Shown one piece after another: positions 1-7,862 of a stretch of DNA of 64,000 bases (positions are counted from its first letter, which is position 1; each line of letters starts with the position of its first letter). A program made the position numbers and the translations under genes. The stretch spans positions 1,302,001 through 1,366,000 of the forward strand of contig NZ_LT703003.1 in NCBI RefSeq assembly GCF_900149695.1, given 5' to 3'. Source of the stretch: Anderseniella sp. Alg231-50. GTDB lineage: Bacteria > Pseudomonadota > Alphaproteobacteria > Rhizobiales > Aestuariivirgaceae. Below the pieces are notes generated by a model that had not been told where the DNA came from, made no database searches, and worked only from the letters and a program-made list of their open reading frames with translations.

Positions 1-1088
1 ACAAGATCGATGCGTTCCACGGCACTGGTAAAATCCTCGGCGCGGGCAAGGTCCAGGTGACCCCTGAAAAAGGTGACGCCCAGGTTCTCGAGACCAAGAA
101 CATCTGCATTGCGACCGGGTCTGACGTGGCGCAGCTGCCGGGCATCGACATTGACGAAAAGCAGGTCGTGTCTTCCACCGGCGCGCTGGAACTGACCAAG
201 GTGCCGGGTCACATGGTGGTGGTGGGCGCAGGTGTCATCGGGCTCGAACTGGGTTCGGTGTGGCGCAGGCTCGGTGCCAAGGTGACCGTGGTAGAGTTCC
301 TTGATCACATTCTGCCGGGAACGGACAGCGAAGTAGCCAAGAAGTTCAGGGTCATGCTGGGCAGGCAGGGTTTCCAGTTCAAGCTGGGTTCCAAGGTGAC
401 CGGTGCCAAGACATCAAAATCTGGGGTCAAGGTGACCATCGAACCGGCCAAGGGCGGTGATGCTGAAACACTGGACGCCGACATCGTGCTGGTGGCCATC
501 GGGCGCGTACCCTACACCGACGGACTGGGGCTGGAAGACGCCGGCGTTGCGCTCGATGAGCGCAAACGCGTGATCGTGAATGACCATTTTGCCACCAATG
601 TCCCGGGTATTTTCGCCATCGGAGACGTGGTGCGCGGCGCTATGCTGGCCCACAAGGCAGAGGAAGAAGGCGTCGCACTGGCGGAGCTGCTGGCCGGCCA
701 GGCGGGCCATGTGAACTACGGCATCATTCCCGGCGTCGTCTACACCTATCCGGAAGTGGCATCGGTAGGCAAAACCGAGGACGAACTGAAGGGTGAGGGC
801 GTGGCCTACACGTCGGGCTCATTCCCGTTCATGGCCAATGGCCGCGCCAAGGCCAACCAGACAACCGACGGGTTTGTGAAAGTGCTGGCGGATGCCAAGA
901 CAGACCAGGTGCTGGGCGTGCACATTCTTGGCCCTCAGGCCGGCGAACTGATCCATGAATGTGCTGTGCTGATGGAATTCGGCGGGTCGTCGGAAGACCT
1001 GGCGCGCACCTGCCATGCGCATCCGACCCTGTCGGAAGCGGTCAAGGAAGCAGCCCTTGCCGTCGACAAGCGCGCCATCCATTCATAG
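1..1088 (+). CDS. lpdA: Dihydrolipoyl dehydrogenase (E3), 5'-truncated by the window
   Basis: This is the C-terminal part of the FAD-dependent E3 subunit that reoxidises dihydrolipoamide in the 2-oxoacid dehydrogenase complexes, reducing NAD+. The reading frame is open from base 3 with no start in view. What is visible is the NAD-binding Rossmann segment (VVVGAGVIGLELGSVWRRLG), the second FAD contact (AIGDVVRGAMLAHKAEEEG) and the C-terminal dimerisation domain ending in HAHPTLSEAVKEAAL. That last motif carries the catalytic His and the Glu four residues later that define E3. The N-terminal FAD motif and redox-active Cys pair lie upstream of the window. Family assignment is very secure; which complex it serves cannot be seen here. 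Confidence 0.95.
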   Translation, partial: KIDAFHGTGKILGAGKVQVTPEKGDAQVLETKNICIATGSDVAQLPGIDIDEKQVVSSTGALELTKVPGHMVVVGAGVIGLELGSVWRRLGAKVTVVEFLDHILPGTDSEVAKKFRVMLGRQGFQFKLGSKVTGAKTSKSGVKVTIEPAKGGDAETLDADIVLVAIGRVPYTDGLGLEDAGVALDERKRVIVNDHFATNVPGIFAIGDVVRGAMLAHKAEEEGVALAELLAGQAGHVNYGIIPGVVYTYPEVASVGKTEDELKGEGVAYTSGSFPFMANGRAKANQTTDGFVKVLADAKTDQVLGVHILGPQAGELIHECAVLMEFGGSSEDLARTCHAHPTLSEAVKEAALAVDKRAIHS

Positions 1089-1262
1089 GACAGACTGCCT
1101 GCCGGTACATACAACTGGCTGTTTTATATCGCTCACGCAGCAGCCTGGCGGCTGCGCTCCGCGAGGGCGCACTTCGTGCGGCGGCCGGTCGGCCTTGCCT
1201 CAGCATTTTCGTGCTTCGGAAGGGAATTCATCACCAACGTCATCCCAGCGCGGGCGCTTAAA

Positions 1263-2594
1263 TCAGATTTCCGATTCTGGCTTCAGCCTGCTGCCGTCGA
1301 TCATGCGGGTGTAGCTGAACGGGGCAGGGTCGACCACGGGCGTCTTGCCGGTAACAAGATCGGCCATCAGCTCGCCAGCGCCGGGGCCGATGCCGAACCC
1401 GTGCCCGGAAAATCCGGTTGCCAGAAACAGGCCGGGTACCCGGTCAATACCGGAAATCACCGGAACCGCGTCCGGTGTCACGTCGATGACGCCGGCCCAC
1501 TTGTTGGTGATCCTGACCCCCTTGAATTCAGGATGATCGGCGGCCAGTTCGTTCAGGCATTCATCCAGCACCCAGTCGACCGGCTTCGGGTCCAGCACGC
1601 GAACCTTCTCAAACGGTGACATCTCATCAAGAGACCAGCGCGAAGCCAGCATGGCTTCGGAAATGAAGCGTTTGCCGATGCGCAGTTTCAGGTACGGCCA
1701 TTCAGACCGCAGCGCCGGCAGGAATGCTCTCAGGTATTTGAAGGATGCCGGGATGATGTCAGATACGGTGACCGCATTGTGGGCAATGGTGTAGCCGCCG
1801 TCCGCACGCTTGCGGACCGCGTATTTGCCGCCTGCAAACGACGTCGCATAGGGCAGGTCCAACGGCTCGGTTGCCTGCACGCTGGACAAGGTGATGAGTT
1901 GCGGCAGGTCCAGTCCGAGATTGCCCAGGAAGCGCCGTGACCAGGCGCCACCGGCATACACAACGGACGTACACCTGACCGGGCCGCGCTCCGTCATGAC
2001 GCCTGACACTTTTCCTGCCTCGGTTTCAATGCCGCGGACAGCCCAGCCGGTGAAAATCTGCGCGCCCATGTTCCTGGCGGCCTGGGCGATAGCCGGCGCG
2101 GCGCGTTGCGGTTCGGCCCGTCCATCGCTGTCGGTGTAAAGGGCGCCTGCGAACCTTGCACTGGCGCCGGGTACCAGTTTGTCGAGTTCCTCACCGCGGA
2201 TAATACGGGAATTGACCTGGAACGGTTGCGCGTTCTTTGCCGCCCATGCCTCACGCTGCTGCAGGCCCTTTTCGTCAAGCTCCATGTAGGCGATGCCGCA
2301 CTGCTTGAAGCCGGTGTCAGAGCCTGCGCGGTCGTTCAAATTGCGCCACAACCGCAGTGATTCCACGATCAGCGGCATTTCGCGGCTGTCGCGGCCCATC
2401 TGACGGCACCAGCCCCAGTTGCGGCCCGACTGTTCCCCGGCAATGCGGCCCTTCTCGAACAGGGCGACTTTCAGGCCGCGTTCGGCAAGCTCCAGTGCGG
2501 TGCAGGTCCCGATGATGCCGCCGCCGATGACAACTACATCAACGGCTTCGGGAAGGTCTGTGTCGGACTCGATGAATTCAGGTAAAGGAAGCAT
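1263..2594 (-). CDS. FAD-dependent amine/amino-acid oxidoreductase (DAO family)
   Basis: A 443-residue flavoenzyme of the DAO fold (PF01266), the family of glycine oxidase, D-amino acid dehydrogenases and gamma-glutamylputrescine oxidase. The N-terminal dinucleotide motif VVVIGGGIIGTCTALELAERG starts about residue 20 and is followed by the E of VALFEKG that binds the ribose. A second FAD contact lies near the C-terminus (GLFLATGFSGHGFGIGPGAGELMADL). No signal peptide or membrane segment is seen. I chose the ATG at 2594 over an upstream TTG at 2633 because homologous N-termini begin shortly before the Rossmann strand; no clear ribosome binding site precedes either. The gene stands alone on its strand downstream of xerC, so the substrate cannot be inferred from context. 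Confidence 0.88.
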   Translation of the reverse strand: MLPLPEFIESDTDLPEAVDVVVIGGGIIGTCTALELAERGLKVALFEKGRIAGEQSGRNWGWCRQMGRDSREMPLIVESLRLWRNLNDRAGSDTGFKQCGIAYMELDEKGLQQREAWAAKNAQPFQVNSRIIRGEELDKLVPGASARFAGALYTDSDGRAEPQRAAPAIAQAARNMGAQIFTGWAVRGIETEAGKVSGVMTERGPVRCTSVVYAGGAWSRRFLGNLGLDLPQLITLSSVQATEPLDLPYATSFAGGKYAVRKRADGGYTIAHNAVTVSDIIPASFKYLRAFLPALRSEWPYLKLRIGKRFISEAMLASRWSLDEMSPFEKVRVLDPKPVDWVLDECLNELAADHPEFKGVRITNKWAGVIDVTPDAVPVISGIDRVPGLFLATGFSGHGFGIGPGAGELMADLVTGKTPVVDPAPFSYTRMIDGSRLKPESEI

Positions 2595-2639
2595 GATGGC
2601 GCGAGCATATGGTCGGCGCGGCTTGCTTGCCAAGTGGAA

Positions 2640-2911
2640 TTAGAGCCTTTGAGATCTAAATAGAAACGCTTGACCGAATTTTTTTTTGCGTTCGCTGGCT
2701 AGGCACGGGTCTCGCCGTGGTCTGGTTGACCACAAGAGAGCCGTAACGCCGTCCAGTGGACGCAAAAAACCGGCCTTCGGTGGACCAAATCAGTCCATCG
2801 GCGTCGTTGAAAAGCTCGCCCGATGCACCACATCGCGCTTCGCTTTTCGCCTAGCCGAGTAAACTGATTTGGTGCCATCAAGAATTTCTATTTAGATCTC
2901 AAAGGCTCTAA
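2640..2911. mobile_element. MITE-like element with perfect 27-bp inverted ends
   Basis: The arms at 2640-2666 and 2885-2911 are exact reverse complements over 27 bp (left end TTAGAGCCTTTGAGATCTAA). A second, internal inverted repeat of 11 bp (ACCAAATCAGT at 2784-2794, its complement at 2863-2873) is nested inside. The 218-bp core holds no convincing gene. TA dinucleotides sit at the outer ends, as would be left by a transposase that duplicates TA (IS630/mariner type), but this is inference. The element fills the gap between the 3' end of xerC and the start of the DAO-family gene, so it must carry or abut that gene's promoter. Confidence 0.7.
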
Positions 2912-2918
2912 ACTGCCG

Positions 2919-3881
2919 TCAACCGGCGCGTGGGTGAGCCTTGTCGTATTGCGATAACAGGTGCTCGCGGTCGACGCCGGTATAGACTTGTGTGGTGGAC
3001 AGGCTGGCATGGCCGAGCAGTTCCTGAATGGTGCGCAGATCGGCACCGCCGCCTAGCAGATGGGTGGCAAACGAGTGGCGCAGGGCGTGGGGTGTCGCGG
3101 TTTCGGGCAAGCCCAGTGCCGAGCGAAGTTTCTGCATCAGGAGCTGGATATTGCGGGCGTTGAGCCTGCCGCCGCGTTTACCGACAAACAGCGGGCCTTC
3201 CGGATCAAGGCCAGGCGTCAGGTCGATATAATTCTTTATCGCGTCGGCCGCAGCGGGCAAAACGGGCACAAGCCGGGTCTTGCTGCCCTTGCCGAGAATA
3301 CGCAGCACGTCGTCATTGGGTGGTACTGGCGCCTCATGCCGGTCCAGGTTCAAGGCTTCCGATATGCGCAGTCCGCAGCCGTACAATAACATCAGGACAG
3401 CCGTGTCGCGGGCAATGATCCAGGCTTCTGCAGCACCGGACATATTGCTTTCGACCAGATTCACCGTCTGTTTCGCAGCTTCCGTATGCAGCGGTTTTGG
3501 AATGGCATGGGGCAGCTTGGGCGAGCGCAGGGTGGCAACGGCCGGGTTGCGCAGAATGCCTTCATTGTCGAACCAGCGGTACAAGGTGCGGATGGCGGAC
3601 AGTTGCCGCGCCATGGTTCGGCTTTCAACACCGGTATTGCGCCTTGCTGCCATGAAGGCGCGGAAGTCTAGGGGCTTGAGGGTTTCCAGGTCACGCAAGG
3701 AGGCGGGGCGGCCCAGGTGATCTGCCAGGAAACGGGTGAACTGGGTGATGTCGCGGATGTAGGCATCCAGGGTGTGCGGGCTGACCTGTTTCTCAATGCC
3801 CAGATGGCCGACCCATGCGGCTATCTTTGCAGCGGCATCGTCAGCAGCATTGAACTGGATAGGCTGGTCGGCGGATGACAT
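2919..3881 (-). CDS. xerC: Tyrosine recombinase XerC
   Basis: A 320-residue site-specific recombinase that, with XerD, resolves chromosome dimers at dif during division. The N-terminal SAM-like core-binding domain spans about residues 20-105 (VSPHTLDAYIRDITQFTRFL). The catalytic domain retains the full set: Arg in YGCGLRISEALNL, Lys in GKGSKTRLVPV, the HxxR of HALRHSFATHLL, the His of LLGHASLSTTQ and the nucleophilic Tyr in the next residues (VYTGV). I prefer XerC to XerD because of the divergent N-terminus and the typical alphaproteobacterial location near priA and lpdA; the two paralogues are hard to separate without alignment. The ATG at 3881 gives the usual family length. The gene ends just before the inverted-repeat element. 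Confidence 0.88.
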   Translation of the reverse strand: MSSADQPIQFNAADDAAAKIAAWVGHLGIEKQVSPHTLDAYIRDITQFTRFLADHLGRPASLRDLETLKPLDFRAFMAARRNTGVESRTMARQLSAIRTLYRWFDNEGILRNPAVATLRSPKLPHAIPKPLHTEAAKQTVNLVESNMSGAAEAWIIARDTAVLMLLYGCGLRISEALNLDRHEAPVPPNDDVLRILGKGSKTRLVPVLPAAADAIKNYIDLTPGLDPEGPLFVGKRGGRLNARNIQLLMQKLRSALGLPETATPHALRHSFATHLLGGGADLRTIQELLGHASLSTTQVYTGVDREHLLSQYDKAHPRAG

Positions 3882-3978
3882 GCGGCCAGTCTAGCTGATT
3901 CTGGTTAATGCGTTACTGATGTCGTGTGTGAACTCGCAGCCTTGCTGCACCAAAAACGGCCTGCCAAACCGAGATGAT

Positions 3979-5850
3979 CTAATTCTTGTGTGGCGATGAC
4001 GTATTTGGCGCTCCTTGCTTGGGCGATTTACCTTTCGACTTTGCGGTCGGTTTTGCATTTTTGTTTTTGTTTTTGTTTTTGTTTTTGTTTTTGTTTTTGT
4101 TTTTGTTCTTACTGCGCGACGGTTTGGACGAATCGGATGTGGTTTGCCCGGATCGCCACTTCTCTTTGTTTTTCCCTCTCGGTTTTGGTTTCGACGCGGC
4201 GCGATCATGAGGCTTCTTGGTGCTATGCGGCGGTCTAGGATCATTCGGGGTCGAGTCAAAGTCTGGCTCAGCGTCAAGGCGTTTGAGCACGGCACCGGCT
4301 TCAAGCGTCATATCGGGCCCGACGCCTTCGAGAAACCTGTCTGCGCTGGCTGCCGAAATCTCGACAAAGCTTACATCCTGCTGGATGCGGATTGCGCCAA
4401 TCTGCTTGCTTGAAATGCTGCCCACCCGGCACAGCATCGGCAGCAGCCAGCGCGGCTCGGCATTCTTCGACCGCCCGATCGAGATCGAGAACCAGACACT
4501 TGGTCCGAACGGCTCTGAGGAACGCGGCTTCCGTTCGCGTTCCGGCGCATGCGGTGTGGCCGCGGACAATTCTTCCGGCGCAGATACCTTCGCATTGTGC
4601 AGCCGCAAGTAGGCGGCGGCGATCTGCTCGACGCTGTGCCTGTCGACCAGCTTGGTGACGAAACCGCGTTCGGCGTCGGTGACCTCTTCTTCCCAGACAG
4701 GATTGGACAGCAGCCGCTCTTCATCCCGGGCCAGGACATCGCCTGCCGATGGTGGCTCGCTCCACTCGGCACGCACCTTGGCGCCCTGTAACAGCCGTTC
4801 GGCCTTGCGGCGCAGTTTGGCGGGCACAATCAGCGCGCTGACGCCCTTGCGTCCGGCCCGCCCGGTGCGCCCGGAACGGTGCAGCAGGGTTTCTGAATTC
4901 GACGGCAGGTCGGCGTGGATCACCAGTTCCAGCTTGGGCAGGTCGATGCCGCGCGCGGCCACATCAGTGGCCACGCAGACCCGCGCGCGCCCGTCGCGCA
5001 TGGCCTGCAGCGCATGGGTACGCTCGTTCTGGGTCAGTTCGCCGGAGAGCGCCACGACAGAGAATCCCCGGTTTGAAAACCGTGTCGTGAGCCGGTTGAC
5101 GGCGGCCCGCGTATTGCAGAACACCAGCGCGTTCTGGGCCTCGTAAAAGCGCAGAACGTTGATCACTGCATTTTCTATATCGCGCGGGCTGACATTTAGC
5201 GCGCGGTATTCGATGTCGGCATGCTGGGTCTTTTCGGCGGTGGTGGTCACGCGCACTGCGTTGCGCTGGTATTTCTTTGCCAGCGCCGCGATGGCGCGCG
5301 GCACGGTGGCGGAAAACATCAGCGTGCGCCGCTGCGCAGGGGCCTCTCCCAGAATGAACTCCAGATCTTCGCGAAAACCGAGATCCAGCATCTCGTCGGC
5401 CTCATCGAGCACGATGGCGCGCAGGCTGCCGGTGGTGAGCGAGCCACGCTTGATGTGATCGCACAGCCGTCCGGGTGTTGCGACAACGATATGGGCGCCC
5501 CTGTTGAGCGCCTGGCGTTCGCTGCGCATGTCCATGCCGCCGACACATGACGCGACGACGGCGCCGGTTTTCCCGTACAGCCACGCAAGCTCGCGCTTGA
5601 CCTGCAAGGCCAGCTCGCGTGTCGGCGCGATGACCAGGGCCAATGGATCAGAAGCCGGTTCGAAATGCTCGGCGTCGCCCAGCAGCGTGGGCGCGATGGC
5701 CAGGCCGAAACCGACGGTCTTGCCCGATCCCGTCTGTGCCGAGACCAGCAGGTCGGCATCGTCGAATTCCGGTTTGGCGACTTCCTGCTGTACGGGTGTA
5801 AGGTCGGTGTATCCGCGCTGTTCAAGCGCGGCGGCGAGGGTCTTGATCAT
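3979..5850 (-). CDS. DEAD-box ATP-dependent RNA helicase (DeaD/DbpA-like)
   Basis: A 623-residue RNA helicase probably acting in ribosome assembly or mRNA remodelling. In order it has the Q-motif region (GYTDLTPVQQEV), Walker A SAQTGSGKTVGFGLAI, motif Ia PTRELALQ, motif Ib TPGRL, motif II DEAD, motif III SAT, then RecA2 motifs ATDVAARGID and HRSGRTGRAGRKG. A DbpA/CsdA-type RNA-binding domain follows around residues 455-520 (FGPSVWFSISIGRSKNAEPR). The last about 90 residues are basic and disordered, including nine consecutive Lys-Asn pairs encoded by a hexanucleotide microsatellite. I start it at ATG 5850, not the upstream in-frame TTG at 5868. No neighbour is co-oriented closely enough to suggest an operon. 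Confidence 0.92.
   Translation of the reverse strand: MIKTLAAALEQRGYTDLTPVQQEVAKPEFDDADLLVSAQTGSGKTVGFGLAIAPTLLGDAEHFEPASDPLALVIAPTRELALQVKRELAWLYGKTGAVVASCVGGMDMRSERQALNRGAHIVVATPGRLCDHIKRGSLTTGSLRAIVLDEADEMLDLGFREDLEFILGEAPAQRRTLMFSATVPRAIAALAKKYQRNAVRVTTTAEKTQHADIEYRALNVSPRDIENAVINVLRFYEAQNALVFCNTRAAVNRLTTRFSNRGFSVVALSGELTQNERTHALQAMRDGRARVCVATDVAARGIDLPKLELVIHADLPSNSETLLHRSGRTGRAGRKGVSALIVPAKLRRKAERLLQGAKVRAEWSEPPSAGDVLARDEERLLSNPVWEEEVTDAERGFVTKLVDRHSVEQIAAAYLRLHNAKVSAPEELSAATPHAPERERKPRSSEPFGPSVWFSISIGRSKNAEPRWLLPMLCRVGSISSKQIGAIRIQQDVSFVEISAASADRFLEGVGPDMTLEAGAVLKRLDAEPDFDSTPNDPRPPHSTKKPHDRAASKPKPRGKNKEKWRSGQTTSDSSKPSRSKNKNKNKNKNKNKNKNKNAKPTAKSKGKSPKQGAPNTSSPHKN
4058..4105. repeat. Hexanucleotide microsatellite (TTTTTG)8
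   Basis: Eight perfect tandem copies of TTTTTG on the plus strand lie inside the helicase gene. On the coding strand they read as AAA-AAC, giving most of a run of nine Lys-Asn pairs. The unit is six bases, so slippage would change tail length by whole dipeptides and keep the frame. Confidence 0.95.
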
Positions 5851-6167
5851 GGTGTTCACTTGTCGCAATCGTCTGGGTGAAATGGCTCACCAACCTGAAG
5901 TCAAGGCGAGCCGTGATTACCGCAATGCGCACCCAGGTTCCAAGCGCCGCGATATGCTGCAAATAGCGCCGATCACAGGGAATGTACAGGGTCCAGTTAT
6001 CGCCAGTCAGGTGTTGTACTACCGCCTACCCTCATCAAGGGCGTTTTTGAAGCGTAAGGATGCCGACGACGTTGTTCTGTACATTCGCTCGAAAATCGAT
6101 TGTGCTTCGCGTCCGGACAAGACGGTCGGGAGCCAGGTGCTGCTGAGTATGGCGGAGAAAGAAGCTT
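5851..6167. other. Intergenic stretch, possible 97-residue reading frame
   Basis: This stretch separates the helicase and methyltransferase starts and should hold both promoters. A plus-strand frame from the ATG at 5882 to the TGA at 6173-6175 could encode 97 residues and would overlap the methyltransferase start. It has no recognisable domain and no clear ribosome binding site, so I do not call it a gene. A purine-rich GGAGAAAG at about 6151-6158 is a plausible ribosome binding site for the methyltransferase. Confidence 0.3.
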
Positions 6168-7016
6168 ATGAATGATGATGTGTCACGGTCGTCTGAATAT
6201 ATTCATGGCAGTTCGCCGGAGGAACAACACCGGTTGTCCCTGCTTAATGGTATTTTGAATGAGTCGTGCCTGAGAGAGCTCAATCTCCAGCCGGGAGAGA
6301 AAGTCCTGGATCTTGGCAGTGGCCTTGGTCAGTTTACCCGTCTGATTGCACGGACAGTGGGCAGCGAGGGGCATGTAGTCGGAATTGAGCGGGATCGCCA
6401 TCAAATAATGCAAGCGAAAAGCCTCGCGGACAGTTCGGGGGAAACGGAGCTTGCGGAGTTTCGCAAAGGCGATGCGCTGGAGCTCCCGTTGAGTGGGTCG
6501 GAACTGGGAACGTTCGACGTTGCTCATGCCCGCTTTCTTCTGGAGCATATTCCCCGCCCGGCACTGGTCATTGAACAGATGGTTCGTTCGGTTCGCCCTG
6601 GCGGAAGAATTTTTGTCTCTGATGATGATCATGACAACTTTCGTCCGTGGCCCGAACCTCGCGGTTTCCACGCCCTTTGGCAGGCGTACGTACGTTCGTA
6701 TGAGAGGCTTGGCAATGACCCGTATGTCGGTCGTCGCCTCGTCTCGTTGCTTCGAGATGCCGGGCTAACCTCCATTCGCAACACTTGCGTGTTTTTTGGG
6801 GGCTGCGCAGGAAATGAAAGGTTTCAGGCTGTCGCTGACAATCTGATTGGTGCCCTTGAGGGAGCCAAAGACGCAATGCTGTCTGAAGCATTCCTGGATG
6901 AGGAGTCTTTCGACACTGGCATGGACGGGCTTCAGCACTGGAAAGCGCATTCTTCAGCGGTCTTGTGGTACACGGTGTGTTGCGCAGAAGGGACCGTACC
7001 AAACCAAACTATCTGA
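6168..7016 (+). CDS. Class I SAM-dependent methyltransferase
   Basis: A 282-residue soluble methyltransferase. The SAM-binding motif I is clear (KVLDLGSGLGQFTRLIARTV, about residues 44-63), followed by the acidic ribose-binding residue in VVGIERD and a post-II motif DVAHARFLLEHIPRP. The overall layout resembles UbiE/COQ5-type and small-molecule methyltransferases, but nothing identifies the acceptor. The ATG at 6168 is preceded by GGAGAAAG at a slightly long spacing. The gene is flanked by genes on the opposite strand, so it is probably monocistronic. Function beyond the methyltransferase fold is unknown. Confidence 0.8.
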   Translation: MNDDVSRSSEYIHGSSPEEQHRLSLLNGILNESCLRELNLQPGEKVLDLGSGLGQFTRLIARTVGSEGHVVGIERDRHQIMQAKSLADSSGETELAEFRKGDALELPLSGSELGTFDVAHARFLLEHIPRPALVIEQMVRSVRPGGRIFVSDDDHDNFRPWPEPRGFHALWQAYVRSYERLGNDPYVGRRLVSLLRDAGLTSIRNTCVFFGGCAGNERFQAVADNLIGALEGAKDAMLSEAFLDEESFDTGMDGLQHWKAHSSAVLWYTVCCAEGTVPNQTI

Positions 7017-7079
7017 CTTTGTCTGGCGTCAGCGCCAATGGGGACACAGTTTGCCGTGTCGGTTTATGGATACACGCGT

Positions 7080-7733
7080 TCAAAGTATTTTCTGGCCGGT
7101 CTTGGCCCAGTCTGCCGTGAAGGCTTCAAGGCCCTTGTCGGTCAGCGGGTGCTTGACCAGGGCTTTCAGGGTGGCCGGCGGCACGGTTGAGACATCTGCG
7201 CCGGCAAGGGCAGCCTGCTTGACGTGGTTTACCGTGCGGATCGAAGCGGCCAGGATTTCGGTGCGGAAATCGTAATTGTCGTAGATTTCGCGGATTTCCT
7301 CGATCAGTTCCATGCCGTCCAGGCCGATATCATCAAGGCGACCGATGAACGGAGAAATGAAGGTGGCACCGGACTTGGCTGCCAGCAGGGCCTGGTTGGC
7401 GTTGAAGCACAAGGTGACATTGACCATGGTGCCTTCGCCGGTCAGCGTGCTGCAGGCTTTCAGCCCATCCCAGGTGAGCGGCACCTTGACTGTGACGTTG
7501 CTGGCGATTTTCGCCAGGTGGCGGCCTTCGGCAATCATGCCGTCGGCGTCGAGTGCGACTACTTCCGCCGACACCGGACCGGGGATCATCTTGCAGATTT
7601 CGGCGATGGTTTCCTTGAAATCACCGCCGGACTTGGCCACCAGTGACGGGTTGGTGGTAACACCGTCGAGCAGACCCATGGAAGCCAGTTCGCGAATCTC
7701 GTCAAGGTCGGCAGTATCGGCAAAGAATTTCAT
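7080..7733 (-). CDS. Small transaldolase / fructose-6-phosphate aldolase family
   Basis: A 217-residue TIM-barrel enzyme of the short transaldolase (TalC/FSA) subfamily, half the length of the classical TalB form. The N-terminus [20 protein letters not shown] and the GVTTNPSL strand are diagnostic. The Schiff-base lysine is in [12 protein letters not shown]. Members either transfer dihydroxyacetone in the pentose phosphate pathway or cleave fructose 6-phosphate, and sequence alone does not settle which. A short transaldolase gene beside priA is a common arrangement in Hyphomicrobiales. The gene is divergent from priA, so the 130-bp gap carries both promoters. Confidence 0.93.
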   Translation of the reverse strand: MKFFADTADLDEIRELASMGLLDGVTTNPSLVAKSGGDFKETIAEICKMIPGPVSAEVVALDADGMIAEGRHLAKIASNVTVKVPLTWDGLKACSTLTGEGTMVNVTLCFNANQALLAAKSGATFISPFIGRLDDIGLDGMELIEEIREIYDNYDFRTEILAASIRTVNHVKQAALAGADVSTVPPATLKALVKHPLTDKGLEAFTADWAKTGQKIL

Positions 7734-7862
7734 GGATCGGGTCCGTTAAATGATGATGGTTGGCGCGAACCTAGCACCGGTGTACAGGCAAGCCAATGGC
7801 GAAGTGATGCGCACAGTGTTGTGGTTGATCCGCGCACCCGTTTGCGCCAGCTTGGGCTTCAT

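Noticed and set aside
2699-2881. 60-residue minus-strand frame inside the inverted-repeat element
   Set aside because: No homology or ribosome binding site; looks like chance in a non-coding element.
4058-4105. Repeat array as CRISPR
   Set aside because: Six-base pure tandem units without spacers, inside a coding sequence; no cas genes in the window.
5882-6175. 97-residue plus-strand reading frame before the methyltransferase gene
   Set aside because: No domain, no ribosome binding site, and it runs into the methyltransferase start. Kept only as a note on the intergenic entry.
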